Assembly: GCA_006538405.1 (NCBI GenBank)
Contig: BJKQ01000049.1
Span: 1 to 23,403 of the forward strand
Length of the DNA: 23,403 nt
Direction: 5' to 3'
From: Hansfordia pulvinata
Taxonomy: Eukaryota; Ascomycota; Sordariomycetes; Xylariales
The first letter of the stretch is position 1. Every line of letters begins with the position of its first letter. This document shows, one piece after another, positions 12,741-21,366 of this stretch. A program made the translations under genes and the position numbers. The notes under the pieces were generated by a model. The model worked only from the letters and a program-made list of their open reading frames with translations. It was not told the DNA's origin and made no database searches.

Positions 12741-13857
12741 AGATATAGCTCTCGACGAGCTTTAAAAGCTTTCTTCGATAAAAGAGAGTTATTCACCGTA
12801 TGAATCCTAATTTAAACCGTCCTTAATCTGCCTTTAACTTATTCACAGCCTGAGAATATTATCGATCGGAGTTACGGAGTTATAAGCACCTTACTCCCCT
12901 CGAAAAGAACTGTGTTTAATTGATTAACCTATTATGACCGAGCCGTAGGCACCCTTTAGATCGAATCGAACTGGGATCACCTTTGTTGCTTTAAGGTATA
13001 CGCGTGGTCCGACTCCTAATAACATATGCCTGCCGCTTATTAGACTGTCGTTATGATATCTCCCACACTTATGGTTCCATGTTAGCGGCTAAGAGTATGG
13101 TACCCTGGGCCAACTCTTTTCACTCTTGGTCCTAACTTTTTTTATGTGGCCGGTATCTGACTAGCGATGAAAGGATGTGTTGAAATGTGTGCAGTAAAAG
13201 GCTTAATTACATGTTTATCATAAGAATCATGGTGGAGAACTGCCTGCTTCTATACACAAGAGGAACCAGTTAACTCTTGTCAATGCTCCTGATCCTTAAC
13301 AGGGTGGGCATCCCTGAAAGTGAGGGTCAAATCCTGCGGAATCTATGGGACGGGTTGACAGGTAGTGAATCGGCAGCTACATAGCGGCATTTTTCTTGGG
13401 CGAAGACATTTACGACGTATATCTACCTAAGCTCAAGCCCGCAAAGCGCCCTGCCTACCTCGCCGTCCCCTGCAATATCCTCGCCGAAGCCGCAAGTCGT
13501 CACCGGGCTACTCGCCCCCTGTGTTGCCTGCGCCGCTCACGACAGCCTCGTCCCTTGCGACCGCCTTCTCGACATCAATTTCTAGGAATCGTGCATCCAT
13601 CGATGACGAGTGGACAAACAATGCGTTGCAACCTAAGCAGCTTTATCTAGTATTTAGTCCGTTATGTGATTGAACTCTCATCACGTGTCATTCTTTCGGA
13701 CAAGTATTGACTATCCCGGAGAAGAACTTAGAGGTATTCGATACTGAAATAACTCAATAATTAACGAACAGCTTCTCCCACGTGTCTATAACTATCTATG
13801 TCTTTATCTAGTAGTTCTATGGTTTGTCTATATGGCTCCAGCAGATGATCTCTCGGC
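12741..13857. other. Start of GC-balanced island, possible coding scraps only
   Basis: The sequence becomes GC-balanced here. The + strand at about 13396-13662 has C-rich, codon-like sequence in which the best frame changes along the stretch, for example a frame ending RASIDDEWTNNALQPKQLY before a stop at about 13662. This could be the remains of a gene, but no family is recognised and no start or intron is convincing. Confidence 0.35.
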
Positions 13858-14227
13858 TTATCTGCAGAAGAGGTAGCCCTTGCCCTCGTAGCTGTGGCCA
13901 TCGCATCTCTCTACCCACTTGTCGTTGACCTTCTGCTTACCGGCAATGGAGTTCAGAACCCGGACAGGAATGCTTTCAGTGGTGCCGTCGTCCTGTTCCA
14001 AGTAAACACCCTTAAATTTGCTGGAGCCTTCCATCAGGTCATTGTATGTAATTCTAGCTAGGCCACTGAATATCGCAGAGGTGAGTTAGCAAATACAAGT
14101 AAAAATGTTTAAAAACCATGATAACAGGAGGAGATGGTACTGACGTCAAAGAGTAATCTGGTTCAGCTAAGACTGTTCCGAAGGAAAGGGCCTGAATAGC
14201 CAAAATGGAGAAGGTAGTGAACTGCAT
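13858..14227 (-). CDS. Small secreted protein, two exons (effector candidate)
   Basis: Exon 1 runs from 14227 to 14145 and exon 2 from 14065 to 13858, separated by a 79-bp intron (14066-14144). The intron begins GTCAGT, carries a branch-like TGCTAAC and ends ATTCAG. Splicing gives a protein of 96 aa. Residues 1-21 look like a signal peptide (MQFTTFSILAIQAL...TVLA), with cleavage likely before EPDYSL. The mature chain of about 75 aa has two cysteines, at residues 82 and 95, in a C-terminal pattern WVERC-x10-FC-R that could form one disulfide. The middle part has alternating hydrophobic residues suggesting beta strands. Exon 2 has no internal stops and good codon character. The other possible donor (GTACCA) puts a stop right after the junction. 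No family is recognised with certainty. Size, secretion and subtelomeric position suggest an apoplastic or host-directed effector, which is an inference. Confidence 0.75.
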
Positions 14228-15738
14228 ATTGATAAATGTTTAAGGGATTAACTGTTTGAAGCTTAAGACGATTATAGAAGCGGGACTCGAAGGATAATGG
14301 TTCTGATTCTGGTATTGAGGGTTGATGATGTTGTGTTATAAAGCTCATCTTTCGATGGGTTATTCCTCTGCCTTTTATGCATGAATCTTCGTCGCTGCAG
14401 TGCCTGGCAGCTGTGTACGAATCACTCGTAGCTTTCTTCTTTTACTTGCAAATCCCCGCGACTTTGCCCACTAGTGGCACAACGCTGCTTGATCATAGCC
14501 AAGAATCACTAGTCAATGCGCAGCTCTCGATTATTTTAGATCAATTCGGCTAAGAGAACGTTTCAGGCTAGTATTAAATCAGCCACAGGGTATAGAACGC
14601 CCGTGGCGGCGTGTGGCGAGCTGGCGAAAAGTCTGCATGATTCCATGTTAAGGCTTTCCGTGGCCATTAATAGAAGGAGATGCAGGAGAAAGAACGGAGA
14701 GGGCCCGCCATTTTTTGGTTCCTGGCCTGAATGGTCCAGACTTTTCTTACGGGCCTCTCGAGTCTGATTCAGCCGCCTCGCAGGCAAAAGTTATTTTACT
14801 TATGACACGTGGAAGCTAAACCGCGGACTTCATCACCGGGCTCGCGGCCGCATCGTTCTGCGGCTTTACTTTAACTGGCTTAAGAGCTTACCGCCTCGCC
14901 GCGGGATCCATATTAAACGCCGACTCGGGATTTTAATTCAACGCCGACTTAAGATTTAATGGGTTATAAAAATAGCCTAAACCAGTTCGCCTTAACGTAC
15001 AACGTATTATTAATAATTAAAGGATTGCTTAAAAAACAATAAAATTTGGATCGTTAAAGCATTTCAGTTTTATTAATCAATAAGCAATATTAATTTAAAG
15101 GCAATGGACTTTGAATTTTCTTAGCTTATACTTTTACTGCTGATCCAGAGTTGGTCTAATCCCTTAAACGAAGTCCCTCAATTCACGGGACGCGCTTTTA
15201 CACTAGCCTGACCGTCGGCGGCGAACTAGTTAATTAGCGACTTTGTGTGGCGGAAATGAGGCCTTAGGTTTTACGAACAATTGAAAACGAACGTTGAAAG
15301 GTGGCGGGATCCCGACTTAGACTTCGTCACCCCGTTTTACCAGTATACTCGTAGCAAATCCAGGTAACCCTTTTTATCGCGGCACACACTAATATGTCCG
15401 TGAGATAAAGGAGTATAAATAGTTCTATTTATTCAGGTAGCTAATAACACGACCCGGTATATTATAAGCGTGGACTTGTCCACAGGCACTGCGCCTAGCA
15501 GGTGCAGCCCGTTAGCGTGTCTGCCTGTCGTTCCGCTTGTTACGGTCGGTGCGTGTCACGAATAAGGTATTCATATATATTAATATTAAGGTCAATCTTT
15601 CATAACTAGCACAGATTATTTTAGCTGTACGGAGAGTTAACAAGGAGACGTCGATCAAGTTAAGAATATTCAGGACGTCGAGGAACTCGACGAGCGTGAA
15701 AGAAGCCTGAACCTGTTGTAGAGATTCCTTGAAATGTA
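14228..15738. other. Intergenic region upstream of the secreted-protein gene
   Basis: No credible gene is seen. The portion nearest 14228 is the probable promoter and 5' UTR of the minus-strand secreted-protein gene. GC-rich pieces at about 14560-14900 and 15120-15500 lack open frames and may be old repeat debris. A 24-bp-period duplication at 14916-14960 is listed separately. Confidence 0.45.
14916..14960 (+). repeat. Short direct duplication containing AACGCCGACT
   Basis: Two units of about 22 and 21 bp (14916-14937 and 14940-14960) share AACGCCGACT followed by a TTTAAT-type end. The second contains CGCCGACTTAAG, close to the arm of the palindromes near 21.4 kb (CGCCGACTTTAAG). This hints at a shared mobile or regulatory sequence, but the shared core is short. 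Confidence 0.5.
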
Positions 15739-17179
15739 TTAAGAAACTACCGGAGCACCAGCCAAGAGTCGCTGGTGAAACCATGGCCAGAAAGTGTGGC
15801 GAGCGTGGTAAGACAAGAAGCGCAAAGTCCAGATTATCTTGTAAACCCCAAGCGCAGATCCTGTGTTCCCGACCGAGATCTTATGCCATAAGATGCATTG
15901 CTTATGCCCCGTGTAGATACCAGCAAGCTCCAGTCGTGGCCTTGGATAATGATAGCAAAGAGGAATTCGGGGAGTGAGAGTTCACTGGAGTCAGGGTGCT
16001 GTGCCTGCGAAACGGTGTTGACCATCTGCTCCAGCTTTTTCCAGTGGCCAGCGATCCAGACACCCAATTGCAGCTTGGCCTTGTCAATGGCATCATTAGT
16101 GCGTTTGACTTCAATAGAGAGCACAATTGGGCAATCGCGAAGGGAAACCTCGCCGGTGTGGTTCACACTCTGCTCCGTCATGCTGCGACGAAGCCTGTCC
16201 ATGGCTTGGGGGTTGGGTGGCTTGAGGGCGACGACATAGTCAACCATGTGCGTTGAGGCGTCGGGCAAGCGGTATTCAGGCAGAACAGACGCCCTAGAAC
16301 ACGGCACCACTACTGTCTCGGCCCGGTCGTTCGGGCCGAGGACTCCGCGGAGGACTCGTTGTTGATGTTGGTCGAGCCGAAGACAGCATCTAAGAGTGGA
16401 TAATGCACCATTTGACACCAGGCATCTTCGGCATAAGAGCGCTCGTCGCAGGTGCGAGCCTTGACTAGAAGCTGCTTAATGAACTCTGGCCTGGGCCACC
16501 TTAGATCCTTTTTAATCGCGGCGGGCACGCCGTCAAGGCCACTTTCGTCATTATCGTCGTCGTAAAACAGATCACGACGGTTCCACAGGCGTTGGGTGGA
16601 GGGCGTGGCAAAGAAGGACCTGATCTCGTCCCTCATCGACGCAGGGAGCAGGCCTGTCTGGGTATCGATAACGAAGCTGAGGTCTGCCAGTAGCGACGCG
16701 AGTGAAGAAGGCAGAGAGTTGTCGCTGTCTGCGGGATCGAGCAGCCTGATCTCGACACCGCCGTCTTCAGCGAGCTTGAGGGCGCTGATCTGCTTGCTGG
16801 GGGAGGAACGGCCGGTTGAGGACGGAGCGCTAGCAACGCTGGCGCTGCTCCGGGAACGCGAGGAGAGGCTCGGTGGTCTTGGGAAAGCACGCTGACGGGG
16901 GGTGTGGTCGGGGTCGCCACCAGCCGAGTCGGGCTGTGATTGGTAAGGGTCGTCGACTCGCCGCTTCTTCTTGCCCGGGGTCGCTGAGGCCGACATGGGT
17001 GGTGATACAGGCAGCGAGACGGAGCGCAGCACGGGATGCCGCTTGCGCTTTCGAGAGGGGTTATGACCGGCGGCAGATGGCGGCGAGGGTGATGGCCGGC
17101 GGGGTAGATGGGCGCAGACGTCGTCGATGTCGCTGTCAGCAGTTCCGGATATCCAGTCTTCAACCGAATTCCAGCTCAT
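15739..17179 (-). pseudogene. PD-(D/E)XK nuclease-like gene with two -1 frameshifts
   Basis: The start is the ATG at 17179 (MSWNSVEDWISG), a typical N-terminus of a fungal family resembling Pfam PDDEXK_12. The upstream extension of this frame has no ATG. Frame 1 carries a serine/proline-rich, basic N-terminal region with nuclear-localisation-like RKRKR and GKKKRR, then a helical domain ending AWCQMVHYPLLDAVFG. It stops at 16310-16312. The family pattern continues in frame 2 with MVDYVVAL (Asp codon 16239-16241), SIEVKR (E-x-K, codons at 16110-16112 and 16104-16106), KLQLGVW and GHDWSLLVSTR, which covers the catalytic core D...ExK. Frame 3 then supplies HKQCILWHKISVGNTGS, GVYKIIWTLRFLS and FWPWF to a stop at 15739-15741. 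One missing G in each of two G runs (16322-16324 and 15907-15910) explains both shifts. The restored length would be about 480 aa. The cellular role of this family is not established. A short intron cannot be excluded for the first shift only. Confidence 0.8.
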
Positions 17180-18130
17180 GGTGGGTGTGATGTTTCCTGG
17201 TATCGGGGATGGACGACGAGCTGAGCGATAGCATCCTGAGGCTTGCCTTGAGGGCTCTGTGAAGCTGGTGGTGGTATTGGTGCCCGCGTGTCTTGGGATT
17301 GAGCCGGAATAAACAAGACTTGCGAGGTCAATCAATAATGTGTGGGTGGGTGGGCATTATTTTGAGGCTAGCGGGCGTGACTGTGCACTAAGTACCTCGC
17401 AAGGAAATGAAATCTGCGAGAATCAGGTAGGTAGGTATGGAATGGAACTCGTCCCACGTACCGTGCACTAGGCATATCGTCCGGACAACGACAGCCTTCC
17501 AATAAAGAGTAAGACAGGTACCTAAGTGGGCCCCGCTCATGGCGTGCATGGTGGCAAGTCTGTACGGTCCGGGTCTAGTGCGTTGCCAAAAAGTACGAGT
17601 ACGCGTACTGTAAGGCGTGCAAGGTGGCAAGCGTGGCAAGGTATGTACCTAGTTTGCCACCTTGCCTGGCGCGTGCGCATACTCGTACATACACCCTTTG
17701 AGTGCGCGCATCAGCGCGCCAGTCCGAACCCTTAAATAGATACGACCGACAGACATGAAGGGGAGTACCAATTCGCGCTGTGAAGAATGGAAACTGACAT
17801 GGGAGGTCCTATCAAGCCAACCACCGTATCTGTATCAGATTGCAGGTGTCAATGGCTCCCGAGCCTGCACCTTACCAGACTGATGTTCTAACTAAATATC
17901 GTTAGCCCAAACCTGTCTGCACTGAATGACCCGCGAGCGGGACGTCGTTATCCTCAGCGCCAGCATCCTGTCTCACCTTGGCGCATCCATTGGCAATCAG
18001 CTGCACTGCACACCTTTAAGCTGTGTCCTTCACCACCTATTGCTGCTTCTGTCACGACTTGACCTTCATTTTGTTGTCGCCTCCGTCGCGATGTGTACAG
18101 CCTAAAGATATACCCTTAAACACTTCGATC
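17180..18130. other. Intergenic region with CT-rich and inverted-repeat sequence
   Basis: Non-coding sequence upstream of the nuclease-like gene, with short GTAGGTAGGTA-type and GGTACCTA-type motifs that are common in ascomycete intergenic DNA. It holds an imperfect nested inverted repeat (17593-17688, listed separately) and a hairpin at 17841-17869 (TGCAGG...GGCTC-CC-GAGCC-TGCA). The part before 18130 has the pyrimidine-rich look of a promoter and leader on the + strand. Confidence 0.5.
17593..17688. repeat. Nested imperfect inverted repeat
   Basis: Outer arms are GTACGAGTACGCG (17593-17605) and CGCATACTCGTAC (17676-17688), which pair at 12 of 13 positions. Inner arms are GCAAGGTGGCAA (17619-17630) and TTGCCACCTTGC (17654-17665), which pair perfectly over 12 bp. 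A partial extra copy of the inner sequence (GCATGGTGGCAAG) lies near 17547. The structure could be a fold-back or MITE-like remnant, or a cruciform-forming element. It starts about 414 bp upstream of the nuclease-like start codon. Confidence 0.8.
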
Positions 18131-18208
18131 ATGTCACTATCGATTCAGGGACCAGACCCACAGCACCAGTACCGTGCCGACGCCAGCCACCAGCGTGTCA
18201 GAATCTAG
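18131..18208 (+). pseudogene. Possible 5' fragment of a + strand gene
   Basis: An ATG at 18131 follows a pyrimidine-rich, promoter-like leader and opens 25 codons of codon-like sequence (MSLSIQGPDPQHQYRADASH...) ending at a TAG. No continuation in frame or across a convincing intron was found. It may be the truncated first exon of a decayed gene. No family is recognised. Confidence 0.3.
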
Positions 18209-18576
18209 GGTCGTGCTGTCATAAAGCGGCTCCCCATTTCGATATCGGTCGCAAATCTACGTGCACACTTAAGACCTCGCCGCCCTCGTCTTTATCTGCC
18301 CTTGCCTTCAACATCAGGAAAAACATCCGTCGCTACCCCCTTTAAAGAGCATGATCGTGCCTTGAACGGGTGTCTGAGAAGGCCTTCTCGTCGTCCTGTC
18401 TTTCCTCGCCTCCAGCCTTTACCTTGGATAGCCGCACATCTAGACGCAAACTTTACAGCCCGTCCGTCTGAAGCGCATGTGTACGAGTGCAGCACCATAC
18501 GCTTGGCTTCAGGATGCCCTGCTCCTTCTTCCTAGCCCTGAAATCCTTGCCACTCTTGCTGCCCTCGTCCTGGATC
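18209..18576. other. GC-balanced stretch, frames ambiguous
   Basis: Overlapping open frames exist on both strands (for example + 18302-18535 and - 18292-18498) but none has an ATG in good context or a recognised motif. It may contain further exons of the minus-strand reading frame that begins at 18825, or decayed gene sequence. Confidence 0.35.
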
Positions 18577-18825
18577 TTACCCGGCCTCGCTATCCCTGCT
18601 GACCGCCTTGACCTCGTAATGCGCTCCGCGATACAGTGATCCCGCTAATCGCTCCATCCCCCTTAGGTCTGCTACGGGGTCCTGATTACTGCCGCCTTTC
18701 CAAAGCTGGACGCCGGCTCTAGCTTGCTTGTTAAGGTAGCCACCCTCCCCTCGTAATACGAAGGCAGACGTTGCGTTGATCAGTATTTCATGACTTGAGC
18801 GCTTGAGGCCCACAACATGGTTCAT
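18577..18825 (-). CDS. Uncharacterised minus-strand exon
   Basis: The frame opens at an ATG at 18825 (MNHVVGLKRSSHEILINATS), although it stays open upstream to about 18882, and runs 82 codons to a TAA. It reads like real protein, with a mixed globular composition that includes LRGEGGYLNKQARAGVQLWK and RGAHYEVKAVSRD. The stop lies within GTAAGA (18575-18580), a good intron donor, so this could be an exon spliced onward at phase 2 rather than a complete gene. No downstream acceptor or continuing frame could be settled by eye. No family is recognised. It lies 3' of the Ty3/gypsy relic on the same strand and could alternatively be element-derived. Confidence 0.35.
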   Translation of the reverse strand: MNHVVGLKRSSHEILINATSAFVLRGEGGYLNKQARAGVQLWKGGSNQDPVADLRGMERLAGSLYRGAHYEVKAVSRDSEAG

Positions 18826-18885
18826 CGGACATCTGGGCCCGCGTCCGATTTTGCGCGGCTCAGTTCGCCCGACTTCGTTAAGCTA

Positions 18886-19380
18886 ATACTCGAGCCCTAG
18901 GCCTTAGCTGCTTTAAATCCCTCGTCCGACGCTTCCCTGAATAAACCTTCTCTATTTCCCGACCGACATGAAGATACATTCAGCGGACTCACGAAGCCTG
19001 ACGACATGCCCGAGATCGTCACTGCGGTACGGGGCGGGTTTAGTATGTTCGGGTTATCAGCTGGGTTCTTAGGTAAGGGGGCGAGAGTCGGAGCCGGCGA
19101 AAGGTTGAGCTGGAGCAGACTGGTCGTAGCCGCGTTTATAGCGACCACCGTACTATCATGTCTCTTAGACTTCGTCTTCTTTATTATTATAGCCGGCGTG
19201 GTAACCAGACGCTGGTAACAAACCTCGTGGAGCGGTGGGTGGTAGAGCCTTTGAATCTGTCTTAAAATTGGGGCCTGCGTAGCTAAAGGAAAGGCCCTTT
19301 CGCAGTGCAGGAGGAGCTTCTCACGGTGAATCCGCTGGAGTTGGACGAGGGATAAGAGACGCGTCCGCCGTCGAGAATGA
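18886..19380. other. No gene recognised; includes a short hydrophobic frame
   Basis: A + strand frame at 19006-19218 starts with ATG and ends with a hydrophobic stretch (about 25 residues, FIATTVLSCLLDFVFFIIIAG) that could be a membrane segment. It overlaps a minus-strand frame and has no recognised family. Its position directly 3' of the minus-strand retroelement relic suggests it may be a shadow of decayed element sequence. Confidence 0.3.
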
Positions 19381-19577
19381 TGTCCACAGCAGACATGCTA
19401 TCTCCAGTTCGGTAGCTTCGTACTTAGACTCTGGCTTGAAGAGAACTTTGATAAGATAAACATCGGGCTGTACGTGCTAAACAGGAATAGGTCCGTCGAG
19501 GGGCTCGGGGCGGTCAGCCAGATATATAAGACCAGCACAGTAAAGCCTCTCTGGCGTGCAGCGTTTAGCTTAATGTT
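19381..19577 (-). mobile_element. Ty3/gypsy RT/RNase H relic
   Basis: On the minus strand, after a few frame changes, the sequence shows FNIKLNAARQRGF, resembling the fungal gypsy D-L-D-A-S-K-x-R-G-F-G start of RNase H. It continues with GPIPV(stop)HVQP, then VYLIKVLFKPESKYEATELE and IACLLW, matching the V-Q-P-x-x-F-L-S-K-x-L...E-S-x-Y-x-x-T-E-L-E-V-A-x-L-V-W pattern. An in-frame TAG and at least one frameshift show it is dead. It is far less AT-rich than the two chromoviruses and belongs to a different gypsy lineage. Element ends were not found. Confidence 0.55.
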
Positions 19578-19599
19578 AAAAGCTCTGTTAAGGTTCTAG

Positions 19600-20277
19600 T
19601 GATGGAGCGTACAGTGGTCGGGAACGCCGTTACAATTCGAGACCTCATTCTTCAAGAATCCAACAACATCATTCTTCTCCTTTAGACCCGTATCCAGGAG
19701 CTAAGCTTGCAGAAGCCTCTTATAAAGAACGTGGATATCGAGCCGTCCCGGGTATCCCTAAAAAGCACCGCTACACCGTTGGCATAATAGGTAGCCACCC
19801 TCCTTGCAAGCCAATTTAGCAGCAAGATAATCCTTACTCAAGGTGACCACCTAAACGTCTTCACCTTCAACACCCATATCGTGTAGACTGAGTTTTTCAC
19901 GCCCGAGTCTGTTGAGTAATGGCTTCGCTCCAAGGGTCACATCGATCGAGGGGCGTGATAACGAAGATGCCGACTTTTCGACGCTGCTCTTTAAGATGGC
20001 TCGTTTACCCACCGACTAAGCTCCATCTGATTCATCGACCTTAAATGAACCGTGAGTCCCTTGTCCGCCGTCTCATTAATCTCCGTTTCTTAGCACCGCC
20101 CTAATTAACGCAGGCCAGCAATTCCTTCACCAGCACCACCAGCATCACCATACACGCTAAGCCGTTACAGAAAAGATGTGGTTTCAGGCCCCAGCAGAGA
20201 CAGTGTCCGGCCTCCGGGGACAGAGCGCCAGGCGAGACTTTCGTGCCGGCGAAGACGTGCCCTGTGAAGATGAAGAA
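19600..20277. other. GC-balanced stretch, no intact gene
   Basis: All frames are interrupted. On the minus strand it lies upstream of the RNase H relic and may hold degraded reverse transcriptase sequence of the same element, but I could not place any RT motif with confidence. Opposing open frames at 20176-20385 overlap the 3' end of the next reading frame and are taken as shadows. Confidence 0.4.
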
Positions 20278-20643
20278 TTAGGTGTTTGCAAATCCGTGGG
20301 CAGATGCCGGCGACGACAAAAACGACCTAGTTCCCGGCGTGACGCATTCCGCAGGTATAACTTCCCCCACCTTGATGCCACTTAAGCTAATCTTAAGTGC
20401 TTTGTCCTTGCCCGTTAACTCTACAGCCTCGCCATCCTTTAACTGAAGCTTGTCTCCCTCGTACGAGTGATTCTCGCTCAATAAGTCTCCAACATTAATT
20501 TCCTCCGCTTTAAGCCCGCTTGAACAGCATTCTCTAAGCTTTTTCTCGCTTTCAAAGTCTTCTGTCCTTTCTTTCTCAAATATATCTGGGGCTAACACGG
20601 GCGAGTCTTTAATACAGCCACGTTTTATAGCCTGGAAAGACCT
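20278..20643 (-). CDS. Acidic reading frame, probably a 3' exon
   Basis: This 122-codon minus-strand frame is open from 20643 to a TAA at 20278-20280 and has no early ATG. A good acceptor (CTTTCCAG) sits at its 5' side, and coding-like sequence starts right after it (AIKRGCIKDSPVLAPDIFEK). It is rich in Glu and Lys, has an adjacent cysteine pair (ECCSSG) and a likely beta-rich part (DKLQLKDGEAVELTGKDKAL). It has no signal peptide of its own. It lies about 70 bp downstream of the secreted protein 20715-21155 on the same strand, so it could be a further exon of that gene, a separate two-exon gene, or a duplicated effector tail. The family is not recognised. The last residues (after about 20340) may be read-through into an intron. 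Confidence 0.45.
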   Translation of the reverse strand, partial: RSFQAIKRGCIKDSPVLAPDIFEKERTEDFESEKKLRECCSSGLKAEEINVGDLLSENHSYEGDKLQLKDGEAVELTGKDKALKISLSGIKVGEVIPAECVTPGTRSFLSSPASAHGFANT

Positions 20644-20714
20644 CTAATCGCATTAATAGCAGAGGATATTGCTGCTACTTAGGTGAACAGGCCCCCTCCC
20701 TTATCAGTTATTGT

Positions 20715-21155
20715 TTAAAAGCTTATACCCCATTTCTTTGCCCACCAAGCCGAGATTTTCTCCTTCATTCCTGGCTTCTTCTCGCTTCTTTTAATTTCCT
20801 GTAACTTCGAGAAGATATTGAAATGCGGATCCTCCTTCTCCTCCTTAAAAAGCTGTCGGACTTGCTGGTTGGTGCTATCAGGGAAGGTGCTCTCAGCCTT
20901 GTTCAAGTATTGCAGCCATAATTCAACGCCAACATTCTGGCAAGCGTTAAAGCAGCGCTCGAGACAGAAGCTTGCATCTAAGCTTTCGCGCTTATATTGA
21001 GCACATTTGAGTTCCTGATAAGCTTCAGCCAAACAATCCTTCTCGTCTTGGAGTCCACGCGCGCTCAATGTAGAGCCCTTCCCGGCGGCTGAGACTAGCG
21101 CTGAATCAACCTGGAGAAGAAGAGCAAATGCTAAGCTGTAAGTAAAGGGGCGCAT
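20715..21155 (-). CDS. Cysteine-containing small secreted protein (effector candidate)
   Basis: An intact 146-codon frame starts at an ATG in good context (GCCATCATG) at 21155. Residues 1 to about 19-24 form a signal peptide (MRPFTYSLAFALLLQVDSAL). The mature part has five cysteines, at residues 41, 51, 64, 68 and 72, clustered as C-x9-C-x12-C-x3-C-x3-C in a predicted helical region. A lysine-rich tail (KRSEKKPGMKEK) and a tryptophan-rich end (AWWAKKWGISF) follow. It has no transmembrane segment after the signal peptide and no recognised domain. It lies about 2.2 kb from the telomere repeats, a common location for fungal effectors. An odd cysteine count allows at most two disulfides plus one free thiol. 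The frame could be complete or the first exon of a longer gene including 20278-20643. The role as effector is an inference. Confidence 0.75.
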   Translation of the reverse strand: MRPFTYSLAFALLLQVDSALVSAAGKGSTLSARGLQDEKDCLAEAYQELKCAQYKRESLDASFCLERCFNACQNVGVELWLQYLNKAESTFPDSTNQQVRQLFKEEKEDPHFNIFSKLQEIKRSEKKPGMKEKISAWWAKKWGISF

Positions 21156-21314
21156 GATGGCTATTCGTGACGAAGTGATGAGGAGGGCTTTCTGGTAAGG
21201 AAGGGATTGCAGATACGATTGAACAAGTTAATTATACCTTTCGAGGTTTAATGTCTAAGGTAATCTTCTTGCAATGATTATTAAAGAATTTCATCTTTAA
21301 CATTCGTCACGTAT

Positions 21315-21322
21315 CTTATATA
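21315..21322 (-). promoter_or_regulatory. Possible TATA element of the secreted-protein gene
   Basis: TATATAAG on the minus strand lies 160 bp upstream of the ATG at 21155. Spacing is plausible for a fungal promoter with a leader of about 100 bases. In this AT-rich neighbourhood a chance match is quite possible. Confidence 0.3.
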
Positions 21323-21366
21323 TTCATTCTAAGGACGACGGAAAGTATTATCAGCGGGATCTGTTA

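Noticed and set aside
13290..13345. Possible tRNA with a T-arm-like GGTCAAATCC
   Set aside because: The T-arm lacks the usual GGTTCRA, the anticodon arm would need an eight-base loop, and no acceptor stem is found.
14163..14348. Minus-strand 61-codon frame with an ATG
   Set aside because: It overlaps exon 1 of the secreted-protein gene in another frame and extends into its leader; no signal peptide or domain.
15512..15784. Minus-strand 90-codon frame downstream of the nuclease-like gene
   Set aside because: It overlaps the real C-terminus (FWPWF frame) out of frame, and shows no domain.
16345..16372. GAGTCCTC direct duplication as the cause of the first frameshift
   Set aside because: The duplication has a period of 12, a multiple of three, so it does not change the reading frame.
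16310..17335. Longer N-terminal extension of the nuclease-like gene from 17335
   Set aside because: The extension has no ATG. The family-typical N-terminus begins at the ATG at 17179.
17835..17900. tRNA-like sequence on the minus strand (TTAGAACATCAGTCTGGTAAGG resembles a D-arm to anticodon segment of tRNA-Ile)
   Set aside because: No matching acceptor stem, T-arm or GTTCRANNC box follows, and the anticodon stem does not pair properly. It may be a chance match or a tRNA-derived scrap.
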